Positions 9,797 to 17,092 of a stretch of DNA of 64,000 nucleotides are shown piece after piece. The stretch is from contig NZ_CP159290.1 of assembly GCF_040448685.1 (NCBI RefSeq), positions 3,968,001 through 4,032,000 of the forward strand. The letters run 5' to 3'. A model generated the notes under the pieces. That model did not search any database. It was given only the letters and a program-made list of their open reading frames with translations, and was not told where the DNA came from. Source of the stretch: Cellulosimicrobium sp. ES-005 (lineage in GTDB: Bacteria; Actinomycetota; Actinomycetes; Actinomycetales; Cellulomonadaceae). Within the stretch, counting starts at the first letter, position 1. The number at the start of each line of letters is the position of its first letter. Made by a program: the position numbers and the translations under genes.

Positions 9797-10333
9797 TTAC
9801 GCGCCGCCGGCGAAGCCCGTCTGCCGCCACGCCTCGTAGACGGCGATCGACGCCGCGTTGGTGAGGTTGAGCGAGCGGCGCCCGGGCAGCATGGGGATCT
9901 TCAGCTGGTCCGTGATCCGCTCGTGGGCGAGCACCGCGGCGGGCAGGCCCGTCGGCTCGGGGCCGAACAGCAGGACGTCGTCCGGCCGGTAGGTGACGTC
10001 CGTGAACGACGTCGTCGCGCGCGTCGTGAACGCGAAGACCCGGCCGGGGAGGGTCGCGAGCGCGGCGTCCAGGTCCGCGTGCACCTCGACGGCCGCGAGG
10101 TCGTGGTAGTCGAGGCCCGCGCGGCGCAGCCTGGGCTCGTCCAGGTCGAACCCGAGCGGCTCGACGAGGTGCAGCCGCGCCCCGGTCACCGCGGCGAGGC
10201 GGATCGCGTTGCCCGTGTTGCCGGGGATGCGCGGCTCGTGGAACACCACGTGGGGCAGGGTCGACGCCGGTCGGGCGGCCGGGTCGGCGACGTGCGGCCG
10301 CCAGTCGGTGTGGGGGTCGGGGGTCTCGTTCAC
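9797..10333 (-). CDS. trmL: tRNA (cytidine/uridine-34-2'-O)-methyltransferase, TrmL type
   Basis: A 178-residue SPOUT-class methyltransferase that modifies the wobble ribose of certain leucine tRNAs. Motif 1 is seen as EPRIPGNTGNAIRLA near residue 33, motif 2 as LLFGPEPTGLP, and motif 3 with the C-terminal knot as IPMLPGRRSLNLTNAASIAVYE. Length fits TrmL. The start is GTG at 10333. It is a single gene between the small secreted protein and the sigma-factor pair. Confidence 0.92.
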   Translation of the reverse strand: MNETPDPHTDWRPHVADPAARPASTLPHVVFHEPRIPGNTGNAIRLAAVTGARLHLVEPLGFDLDEPRLRRAGLDYHDLAAVEVHADLDAALATLPGRVFAFTTRATTSFTDVTYRPDDVLLFGPEPTGLPAAVLAHERITDQLKIPMLPGRRSLNLTNAASIAVYEAWRQTGFAGGA

Positions 10334-10358
10334 GCACCGATTCTCGCAGCGTCGCGCG

Positions 10359-11705
10359 TCACGCCCCGAGCGCGGCGGCCTTGCGGCGCAGCAGGTCCTG
10401 CTCGCGCGCGTTCGGGCACAGCCGCACCGCGAGCTCGTACTCCGCGCGCGCCTCCTCGACGCGGCCGAGGCGGCCGAGCAGCTCGGCGCGCACGCTCGGC
10501 AGGAGGTGGAACCCGGGCAGACGGTCGGTCGCGACGAGCTCGTCGACGATCCGCAGCGCCGGCGCCGGGCCGTGCGCCATCGCGACGGCCACGGCCCGGT
10601 TGAGCTCCACGACGGGCGACGGCGCGAGCCGTCCCAGCGCCTCGTAGAGGAGGACGACGCGGTCCCAGTCCGTCTCCTCGACCGACGCGGCGACCGCGTG
10701 GCACTCGGCGATCGCGGCCTGGAGGCCGTAGGCGCCGCGCCCGTGACCGGGCGACCCGACCGCGTCGGCGCGGGCCAGCGCCGCGCGACCGCGCCGGATC
10801 GCGGACCGGTCCCAGCGCCGTCGGTCCTGGTCCGCGAGCAGCACGGGATCGCCGTCGGGCGTGGTGCGGGCGGGGAACCGCGCGGCGGTGAGCTCGAGGA
10901 GCGCGACGAGCGAGTGGGCCTCGTGCTCGTCCGGGACCAGTCCGGCGAGGACGCGCGCGAGCCGGAGCGCCTCGTGCGCGAGGTCGGGGCGCAGCCAGTC
11001 CTCGCCGGTCGTGGCCGTGGACCCCTCCGTGAAGATCACGTACAGCACGTGGAGCACGGAGCCCAGGCGCTCGCGCCGTTCGTCGGCCGGCGGCACGCCG
11101 AACGGCACGCCGGCCGCGGCCAGGGTCTTCTTGGCGCGTGTGATGCGGGCCTGGACCGTCGCCGTCGGCACGAGGAACGCGCGCGCGACCTCGTCGCTCG
11201 AGAGGCCCCCGACCACGCGCAGGGTGAGCGCGACGCGCGCCTCCGGCGAGAGCACCGGGTGGCACGCGACGAACATCAGGGCGAGCACGTCGTCGTCGAC
11301 CTGGTCCGGGTCCCAGAGCAGGTCGGTGCCTGCGCCGTCCGCGGGGCCCGACGGCGGCCCGCCGGTGACGACGGCGCCCTCGCCCAGTCCGTGGGCGAGC
11401 GCCGCGTAGCGCTCGTCGAGGGCGGCACGGCGGCGGAACGCGTCGATCGCGCGGCGCCTGCCGACCGTGAGGAGCCAGCCCGAGGGGTGGCGCGGCACGC
11501 CGTCGCGGGGCCAGGCGACGAGCGCCTCGGCGAGCGCCTCCTGCGCGAGGTCCTCGGCGAGCGCGAAGTCGCCGGTGTACCGCGCGAGCGCCCCCACGAT
11601 CCGTGCGGACTCGATGCGCCACACGGCCTCGACCGCGCGCCGGCCCGGGTCGGCCTGCTGGCTCTGGCCGACACCCGGACCGGCGCCCGCGCCGGGTGCG
11701 CTCAC
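10359..11705 (-). CDS. ECF sigma factor with C-terminal extension (ECF42-like)
   Basis: A 448-residue RNA polymerase sigma factor. Region 2 is at about residues 30-100 (ARIVGALARYTGDFALAEDL, then GWLLTVGRRRAIDAFRRR) and region 4 at about 135-190 (LTLRVVGGLSSDEVARAF). The remaining 240 residues are helical and TPR-like, including LHVLYVIFTEG and YGLQAAIAECHA. This long C-terminus and the adjacent DGPF/YciI gene are the hallmarks of the ECF42 group, in which no anti-sigma factor is known and the C-terminal domain is thought to control activity. The GTG start overlaps the TGA of the upstream gene by 4 bp, so translation is coupled. Confidence 0.88.
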   Translation of the reverse strand: MSAPGAGAGPGVGQSQQADPGRRAVEAVWRIESARIVGALARYTGDFALAEDLAQEALAEALVAWPRDGVPRHPSGWLLTVGRRRAIDAFRRRAALDERYAALAHGLGEGAVVTGGPPSGPADGAGTDLLWDPDQVDDDVLALMFVACHPVLSPEARVALTLRVVGGLSSDEVARAFLVPTATVQARITRAKKTLAAAGVPFGVPPADERRERLGSVLHVLYVIFTEGSTATTGEDWLRPDLAHEALRLARVLAGLVPDEHEAHSLVALLELTAARFPARTTPDGDPVLLADQDRRRWDRSAIRRGRAALARADAVGSPGHGRGAYGLQAAIAECHAVAASVEETDWDRVVLLYEALGRLAPSPVVELNRAVAVAMAHGPAPALRIVDELVATDRLPGFHLLPSVRAELLGRLGRVEEARAEYELAVRLCPNAREQDLLRRKAAALGA

Positions 11706-12121
11706 AGTTGGCCGGTCGCCTCGCGCCACGCCCGCTCCTTGCGGATCCACTCGTTGTCCTGCGGGAACTCGTCGATCGTCGTGACGCGGCGGACCTCGAC
11801 CTTGGCCCCGGGGCCGGAGTACGGGAGCCGCTTGGCCCACTCGACGGCCTCCTCCTTCGACGCGACGTCGAGGACGTAGTAGCCGCCGAACAGCTCCTTG
11901 GTCTCCCCGTACGGGCCGTCGGTCACGACGGGCACGTCGGACGAGAGGTCGACGACCACGCCCTGCGCGGCGTCGTCCAGGCCCTCGGCTGCGAGCAGGA
12001 CGCCCGCCCGGATCAGCTCGTCGTTGAACCGCCCGACGGTCTCGAGCATCTCGTCGAACGAGACGTCCTCGAACGCCGCCTGGCTCTCGTCGCTGCCACG
12101 CATGATGAGCATGTACTTCAT
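11702..12121 (-). CDS. DGPF/YciI-family protein, partner of the ECF sigma factor
   Basis: A 139-residue YCII-related protein starting MKYMLIMRGSDESQ and containing the DGPYGETKELFGGYYVLD segment from which the DGPF name derives. Such proteins form alpha-beta dimers; biochemical function is unknown. AGGAGAAG precedes the ATG at 12121. It is the first gene of a two-gene operon and overlaps the sigma gene by 4 bp, the standard arrangement for ECF42 modules. It may be both a partner and a regulon member of the sigma factor; that is inferred from the family. Confidence 0.88.
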   Translation of the reverse strand: MKYMLIMRGSDESQAAFEDVSFDEMLETVGRFNDELIRAGVLLAAEGLDDAAQGVVVDLSSDVPVVTDGPYGETKELFGGYYVLDVASKEEAVEWAKRLPYSGPGAKVEVRRVTTIDEFPQDNEWIRKERAWREATGQL

Positions 12122-12168
12122 CGTCTTCTCCTGGTGTCGGCGGGCCGGACCTCCCGACCCTCTCATCC

Positions 12169-13086
12169 TCAGGTCGAACGGGAACCCGCGGGATCGACAC
12201 GTGCGCCCACGACGTCCTGGAGGGTGTCGAGGACGGCCCGGACCGGGGGCGTGCCCACGACGGCGTCGCGCAGCACGGCGTGGATCGAGCGCACGGGAGC
12301 CGGCCGGACGACGGGGACGGCGACGAGCCCGGGCGGCAGGTGCGCGGCGCCGAGCGCGGGCAGGACCGTGACGCCGACCCCGGCCCCGACGAACGCGATC
12401 GCCGTGGGGTAGTCGTGCGCCTCGACGTGGAAGGGCGGGCTGAACCCGGCGGCCATGCACGCCTCGACGAGGTTGCGGCGGCACCAGCCGCGCGCGAAGT
12501 CGTTGTCGACCCAGCGCTCGCCGCGCAGCTCGACGAGCTCGACCTCGTCGCGGTGCACCAGGTGGTGGTCGTCGCGCAGCACGACGACGTACGGGTCGTC
12601 GAGCAGGTGGTACGCGCGGAAGCCGCCGCCGGGGTCGAACCCGCGCGGCGCGACCACGAGCTGGACGTCGGCCCGCGAGTCGGGGTCGTCCGGGATGGTC
12701 TCGCTCAGCTCCAGGTCGAGGCGGACGCCGGGGAAGTCGGTCGTGAGCCGGCGCACGACGTGCGGCAGCCACGCGGCGCCCACGGAGGCGAAGTAGGCGA
12801 GGGAGAGCGAGCCGGTCCGTCCCGCGCGCAGGTCCGCGACGACGGCCTCCGCCTCGCCGAGGCGCGCGAGCACGCCGTCGGCCTGGGCGGCGAGCGCGAG
12901 CCCCGACGCGGTGGGCCGCACGCCGCGACCCGCGCGTTCGAGGAGCGTCAGGCCCGTCTCGCGCTGCAGCGCGGCGACGTGCTGGCTCACGGCCGACGGC
13001 GTGTACCCGAGCGCGGTCGCGGCGGCCTGGACCGAACCGCTCGCGACGACGGAGCGGAAGATGCGCAGGCGGTGGACGTCGAGCAT
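12169..13086 (-). CDS. LysR-family transcriptional regulator
   Basis: A 305-residue regulator. The N-terminal helix-turn-helix covers about residues 1-60 (HRLRIFRSVVASGSVQAAATALGYTPSAVSQHVAAL), followed by a linker helix and an effector-binding domain with the family's FPGVRLDLEL and VGAGVGVTVLPAL segments. It is divergent from a 10-helix EamA transporter with 83 bp between starts, a setting common for LysR control of an exporter. The ligand cannot be read from sequence. The start ATG at 13086 fits the usual beginning MLDVHRLR. Confidence 0.9.
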   Translation of the reverse strand: MLDVHRLRIFRSVVASGSVQAAATALGYTPSAVSQHVAALQRETGLTLLERAGRGVRPTASGLALAAQADGVLARLGEAEAVVADLRAGRTGSLSLAYFASVGAAWLPHVVRRLTTDFPGVRLDLELSETIPDDPDSRADVQLVVAPRGFDPGGGFRAYHLLDDPYVVVLRDDHHLVHRDEVELVELRGERWVDNDFARGWCRRNLVEACMAAGFSPPFHVEAHDYPTAIAFVGAGVGVTVLPALGAAHLPPGLVAVPVVRPAPVRSIHAVLRDAVVGTPPVRAVLDTLQDVVGARVDPAGSRST

Positions 13087-13169
13087 CCCTCCACGCTACA
13101 GCGAGACTGAATCGAGCGGAAGGAACACGTGCTGGTGCTGAACGGTGGGGGCGCGCGACCATCGAGGAC

Positions 13170-14207
13170 GTGACCGCACCCGAGACCGCAGCCCCGTCCG
13201 TCGTCTCCGCCGCGCCGGCCGGCGGCCCGCCCGCGGCAGCCCCCGTCGCGGCGCCCGGACGCCGCGGCGCCGCCCTCGTCGTCGCGGCCGTCGCCGTCAC
13301 CGTGGTCCTGTGGGCCTCGGCGTTCATCGGCGTGCGCGCCGCCGGGCACGACTACGACCCCGGCGCGCTCGCGCTCGGCCGCCAGCTCGCGGGCAGCGTC
13401 GGGCTGACCGTGATCGTCGCCGTGCGGTGGCTGCGCAGCGGGCACCGGCCCGTGCTCCCGCGGGGCAGGGTGCTCGTGGGCGTCCTCGCGTGGGGCGTGG
13501 GGTGGTTCAGCCTCTACAACCTCGCGCTCAACGCCGCCGAGCGTCACCTCGACGCGGGCACGACGGCGCTGCTCGTCAACGTCGCGCCCGTCCTCGTCGC
13601 GGTCCTCGCCGGCGTCCTGCTCGGCGAGGGCTTCCCGCGCCGCCTGCTCGTGGGCATGGCCGCGGCGTTCGCCGGGGTCGCGGTCATCGCGGCGGCGACG
13701 TCGTCGGGTGAGCGCGACGTGCTGGGCGTCGCCCTCGGGCTCACGGCCGCCGTCCTCTACGCCGCGGGTGCGACGTCGCAGAAGCGGCTCCTCGCGCGCG
13801 TGGACGCGCTGACCATGACGTGGGTCGGGTGTCTCGCGGGCACCGCCGCCCTCCTGCCGTTCGCCCCGGCGCTCGCAGCCGACGCCGCCACCGCGCCGTC
13901 GTCGTCGACGTGGGCGGTCGTGCTGCTCGGGCTCGGCCCGACCGCCGTCGCGTTCACGACCTGGGGCTACGCGCTCTCGCGGCTCGGCGCGGGCCGCGCC
14001 GCGGCGACGACGTACCTCGTCCCGCCGCTCGTCGTCGTGCTGTCCTGGCTCGTGCTCGCCGAGGTCCCCGCGGTCGTCACCCTCGCCGGTGGCGCGCTGT
14101 GCCTCGCCGGGGTCGCGGTCGCGACGCTGCCCGGCCGTCCCCGCAGACCGGGCTCCGGTCGCGCGGGGCTGACCCGGGGCTCCGTTCCCGCGGGACCCGC
14201 GGCGTAG
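13170..14207 (+). CDS. EamA/DMT-family transporter
   Basis: A 345-residue inner-membrane protein with ten hydrophobic helices arranged as two EamA repeats. The first has VVLWASAFIGVRA and LLVNVAPVLVAVLAG, the second GPTAVAFTTWGYALSRLGAG and ATTYLVPPLVVVLSWLVLAE. Such proteins export amino acids or metabolites. The N-terminal 30 residues are alanine and proline rich, the C-terminal tail is basic. The start is GTG at 13170, in a divergent pair with the LysR gene. The Trp leader peptide for trpS begins 10 bp after its stop. Substrate is unknown. Confidence 0.87.
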   Translation: MTAPETAAPSVVSAAPAGGPPAAAPVAAPGRRGAALVVAAVAVTVVLWASAFIGVRAAGHDYDPGALALGRQLAGSVGLTVIVAVRWLRSGHRPVLPRGRVLVGVLAWGVGWFSLYNLALNAAERHLDAGTTALLVNVAPVLVAVLAGVLLGEGFPRRLLVGMAAAFAGVAVIAAATSSGERDVLGVALGLTAAVLYAAGATSQKRLLARVDALTMTWVGCLAGTAALLPFAPALAADAATAPSSSTWAVVLLGLGPTAVAFTTWGYALSRLGAGRAAATTYLVPPLVVVLSWLVLAEVPAVVTLAGGALCLAGVAVATLPGRPRRPGSGRAGLTRGSVPAGPAA

Positions 14208-14216
14208 GGTGGACGC

Positions 14217-14258
14217 ATGATCACGCAGAGCTGGTGGTGGCTGCCCCCGCAGCCGTGA
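14217..14258 (+). CDS. trpS leader peptide with three consecutive Trp codons
   Basis: A 13-residue open frame reads MITQSWWWLPPQP and ends at TGA 14256-14258. Three successive TGG codons in a tiny frame ahead of a tryptophan-related gene mark a ribosome-mediated attenuation leader. The GTAGGGTGGACG before the ATG offers a weak ribosome site. The hairpins that follow at 14239-14312 complete the device. Confidence 0.8.
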   Translation: MITQSWWWLPPQP

Positions 14259-14312
14259 CCAGTCCTGCCCACGTCCCGAGCTGCGCGCCGCAGCCGGGAC
14301 GTCGTCACGTCC
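14239..14312 (+). promoter_or_regulatory. Transcription attenuator of trpS
   Basis: Three stems overlap. Stem 1 is GGCTGC 14239-14244 with GCAGCC 14249-14254, starting in the last Trp codon. Stem 2 pairs 14271-14278 with 14295-14302 and continues inside as GCTGCG/CGCAGC (14280-14285, 14289-14294), about 14 bp with one bulged A. Stem 3 is GGACGT 14297-14302 with ACGTCC 14307-14312 and excludes the base of stem 2. GGCTGC of stem 1 can also pair with GCAGCC at 14290-14295. Ribosome stalling at the TGG codons would choose between them. The folding is by eye. Confidence 0.65.
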
Positions 14313-14365
14313 GGGCCCACCCGACCGGGACGCGGCGCGCGGCTCCTCGCCGAAGGAGAGCCACC

Positions 14366-15493
14366 ATGACCACGACCCTCGCCCCCGCCGGGGCGACCCG
14401 CCCCGCGGACGGAGCCACGCCGTCGTCGACCGCGTCCGTCGCCGCCGCGCGCGAGCGGTCCGCGCAGATCGAGGCCCGCCTCGCGACCGACCCGTCCGGG
14501 TACCGCGTCCTCACCGGCGACCGTCCGACCGGCGCGCTGCACCTCGGCCACTACCTCGGCACGCTCGCCAACCGCGTGCGGCTCCAGGACGACGGCGTGG
14601 AGGTCGTGCTCGTCGTCGCCGACTACCAGGTCATCACCGACCGCGACGACGCCGGCGACCTGCCCGCGACCGTGCGGGAGGTCGTGCTCGACTACCTCGC
14701 CGCAGGGATCGATCCCGCGCGCACGACGATCTTCGCGCACTCCGCGGTCCCGGCCCTCAACCAGCTCCTGCTGCCGTTCCTCAGTCTCGTCACGACGGCC
14801 GAGATCGAGCGCAACCCGACCGTGAAGGCCGAGGCCGTCGCCGCCGCGGCCCGGCAGGGGCGGCCCATGAGCGGCCTGCTGTTCACCTACCCCGTGCACC
14901 AGGCCGCCGACATCCTGTTCTGCCACGGCAACCTCGTGCCCGGCGGGCAGGACCAGCTCCCGCACGTCGAGCTCACGCGGACGATCGCGCGCCGCTTCAA
15001 CCAGCGCTACGCCGCCGCGCGGCCGTACTTCCCCGAGCCCGACGTGCTGCTCGCGCCCGCCCCCACCGTGCTCGGCACCGACGGGCGCAAGATGAGCAAG
15101 TCCGCCGGGAACGCGCTCGAGCTGCGCGACGACGAGGACGCCACCGCGCGCTTCGTCCGCCGCCACCGCACGGACTCCGAGCGACACGTCACGTACGAGC
15201 CCGAGCGCCGCCCGGAGGTCGCGAACCTCCTCACGGTCGGTGCGTTCGCGGCGGGGACGACGCCGGAGGCGCTCGCGGACGAGGTCGGCGCGGCGGGCGC
15301 GGGGCGGCTCAAGCAGGTGGTGACCGACGCGCTCGTCGAGCACCTGCGCCCCCTGCGGGCCCGACGCCGGGCCCTGGCCGCAGGCGACGGCCCCGACCCC
15401 CTCGGCGTGCTCCGCGAGGGCAACGCCCGCGCGAACGCGATCGCCGACCGCACCCTCGCCGACGTCCGCGACCTCATGGGCACGGCGTACTGA
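14366..15493 (+). CDS. trpS: Tryptophan--tRNA ligase
   Basis: A 375-residue class I aminoacyl-tRNA synthetase that charges tRNA-Trp. The HIGH-type motif is HLGH at residues 59-62 (TGALHLGHYLG) and the KMSKS loop is at 242-246 (GRKMSKSAGN). The first 35 residues are a low-complexity extension. The ATG at 14366 has GAAGGAGAG just upstream. A leader peptide with WWW and alternative hairpins lie between 14217 and 14312, so expression should rise when charged tRNA-Trp is scarce. Actinobacteria may carry two trpS genes, one inducible and resistant to inhibitors such as indolmycin; whether this is the second copy cannot be told here. Confidence 0.95.
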   Translation: MTTTLAPAGATRPADGATPSSTASVAAARERSAQIEARLATDPSGYRVLTGDRPTGALHLGHYLGTLANRVRLQDDGVEVVLVVADYQVITDRDDAGDLPATVREVVLDYLAAGIDPARTTIFAHSAVPALNQLLLPFLSLVTTAEIERNPTVKAEAVAAAARQGRPMSGLLFTYPVHQAADILFCHGNLVPGGQDQLPHVELTRTIARRFNQRYAAARPYFPEPDVLLAPAPTVLGTDGRKMSKSAGNALELRDDEDATARFVRRHRTDSERHVTYEPERRPEVANLLTVGAFAAGTTPEALADEVGAAGAGRLKQVVTDALVEHLRPLRARRRALAAGDGPDPLGVLREGNARANAIADRTLADVRDLMGTAY

Positions 15494-15516
15494 CGGCGAC
15501 CCGTGCCGTGCCGGAC

Positions 15517-15574
15517 GATGCGCTCCGGTTCGAGTGCTGCACGCGGGAGTGCAGCGCTCGAACCGGGGCGCATC
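15517..15574. terminator. Very long bidirectional terminator between convergent genes
   Basis: Arms 15517-15542 and 15549-15574 form a 26-bp stem with only two T-G pairs and a 6-nt GCGGGA loop. It sits between the trpS stop and the stop of the convergent membrane-protein gene and would act from both sides. Confidence 0.85.
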
Positions 15575-15601
15575 GGTCGTGCCGACGATCTCCTCCCGGT
15601 G

Positions 15602-16309
15602 TTAGGCCTCCAGGCCGGCCCGGTCCACCCTGCGGTGGAAGCGCATGCCCGCGAGGCCGCCGAGGACGGCGCCGACGAGGCTCACCACGGCGGCCGCGAC
15701 GAGGGCGATGACACCACCGGTCGTGAGGTCGCTCGTGCTCACCGGGATCTGGGGGAACGTGTTGAGCTGCGACAGCACGTTGTACCGACTTCCTGCCACG
15801 AGTCCCAGGAGGGCGAGCACGATCGCGACGACCACGGCCCACAGCCACACGGCGAGGCCCTGCTTCGCGCCGTCGAAGCGCGCCATGCGACCCGCGACGT
15901 AGCCGCCGCAGTAGTAGGCGACGAACAGCACGACGACCAGCACGATGCCGCCGACGATGCCGATCGTCTCGGCGTTCTCGCTCGCCTGGTCGACGACCTC
16001 CTGGGCATCGGTGGTACCGGAGAGGCCGAAGGCCGCGCCGGCGGCGGCGGCCAGGGCCGTGAGCAGGACGGCGGTCCCGGTGGCGGTGAGCCACCCGAAG
16101 AAGGCCGAGCCGATCTTGATGCCGCCGTACTCCTCCCTCTCGCGCGCCACGACGGCGTCACGGTCGCGGGCGAGGGGCTCGTCCGTGCTGCGAGGGCCCG
16201 TGCCGCCACGATCTGTGCCGCGAGGATCTGTGCCGTGAGGTTCGGCGCCGCGGGGGCCGTGGCCCGGGCGGTCGTCCTGGGGCGGGGTCGCCCCGTAGCT
16301 CGTACTCAT
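15602..16309 (-). CDS. Four-helix membrane protein, unknown function
   Basis: A 235-residue protein. The first 60 residues are polar and repetitive (Gly, Pro, Thr, Arg, with HGTDPRGTDRGGTG-like units). Four membrane helices follow, at about residues 70-92, 112-135, 148-170 and 198-222, with the second containing AYYCGGYVAGRMARFDG. It resembles the TIGR04086-like or DUF-type four-helix proteins often placed beside PRC-barrel genes. The start ATG overlaps the stop of the PRC-barrel gene by 4 bp (ATGA), so the two are translationally coupled and may act together at the membrane or in stress. Confidence 0.75.
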   Translation of the reverse strand: MSTSYGATPPQDDRPGHGPRGAEPHGTDPRGTDRGGTGPRSTDEPLARDRDAVVAREREEYGGIKIGSAFFGWLTATGTAVLLTALAAAAGAAFGLSGTTDAQEVVDQASENAETIGIVGGIVLVVVLFVAYYCGGYVAGRMARFDGAKQGLAVWLWAVVVAIVLALLGLVAGSRYNVLSQLNTFPQIPVSTSDLTTGGVIALVAAAVVSLVGAVLGGLAGMRFHRRVDRAGLEA

Positions 16310-16941
16310 GACCGGCGCTCCTCTCGAGGGTTCCTGCCGGGCGACGACTCGGCGCCGGCGCCCTCGCCCGGGGGCTGCGGAGGCTGCGGCAGCTCGTCGA
16401 CGGGCACCGTCTCGGCGACGTACTCCGTGACGACGTAGCGGCGCAGCCGGTACGTGCCCTCCGGGCCGGCTCCGGGGTCGCTCCGCCGGCCTCCGGAGCC
16501 GAGCGGCGCGTCGTCCCCGGGTGGGCCGGCGGCGTGCCTGCCGACCCCGGCCTCGGCGCTCTCACCCACCCGGTCGTGCTCGGACGTGCCGGCCTCCCGC
16601 GCGGAGGGCGCGTCGTCCGGTGTGGACCCTCGGCCGTAGTAGCGGTAGAGCTCCGTCTCCTCCTCGTGCGAGAGGTGTTCTTCGGAGTCGTCGACCCGGG
16701 GAGCGTCCTTGACGGTGTCCTTGGTGTACGGGACGCGGACCTCGTCGCCCTGCACGTCCGCGTCCGCGAGGGGGACGAAGGACTCGGCGGTGCCGAACAG
16801 GCCGGTCTTCACCGTCACCCACGCGGGCTCGCCGGTGCGGTCGTCGAGGAACACCTGGCCGACCTTGCCGACCTTCTCACCGGCCTGCGAGACGACGGTG
16901 CCGCCGGAGAGCAGCCTCTCGATCTGGTCCGTGCTGATCAT
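16306..16941 (-). CDS. PRC-barrel domain protein
   Basis: A 211-residue protein. Residues 1-75 form a PRC barrel (VVSQAGEKVGKVGQVFLDDRTG, then PAWVTVKTGLFG and ESFVPLADA). A helical YRYYGRG segment and a low-complexity linker follow. The end, YRLRRYVVTEYVAETVPV, looks like the first strand of a DUF2382 (YsnF/AvaK) domain but the rest is missing, so this protein has only a remnant of it. AAGGAC precedes the ATG at 16941. First gene of a two-gene operon with the four-helix membrane protein. Function is unknown; related proteins are often general-stress genes. Confidence 0.82.
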   Translation of the reverse strand: MISTDQIERLLSGGTVVSQAGEKVGKVGQVFLDDRTGEPAWVTVKTGLFGTAESFVPLADADVQGDEVRVPYTKDTVKDAPRVDDSEEHLSHEEETELYRYYGRGSTPDDAPSAREAGTSEHDRVGESAEAGVGRHAAGPPGDDAPLGSGGRRSDPGAGPEGTYRLRRYVVTEYVAETVPVDELPQPPQPPGEGAGAESSPGRNPREERRS

Positions 16942-17092
16942 GGTGGGTCCTTCGGTCGGTGCTGCACCGAGGCCCGTCTGCTGGAGCCGACATCTCCATC
17001 GTGCGAGCGTGCACGGGCGCACGCACGCGGGCGGCGACCGCCCTGCGCCCCGTCCCCGGTGGTGGGGGACGCGACGCCGGGCGGCCCGCGCG

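Noticed and set aside
13820-14365. Extension of the trpS frame into the EamA gene
   Set aside because: It overlaps a clear membrane-protein gene and the leader peptide; ATG 14366 has GAAGGAGAG upstream.
15517-15574. GGTTCGAG resembling a tRNA T-loop
   Set aside because: The bases belong to a continuous 26-bp hairpin; no acceptor stem or anticodon arm can be drawn.
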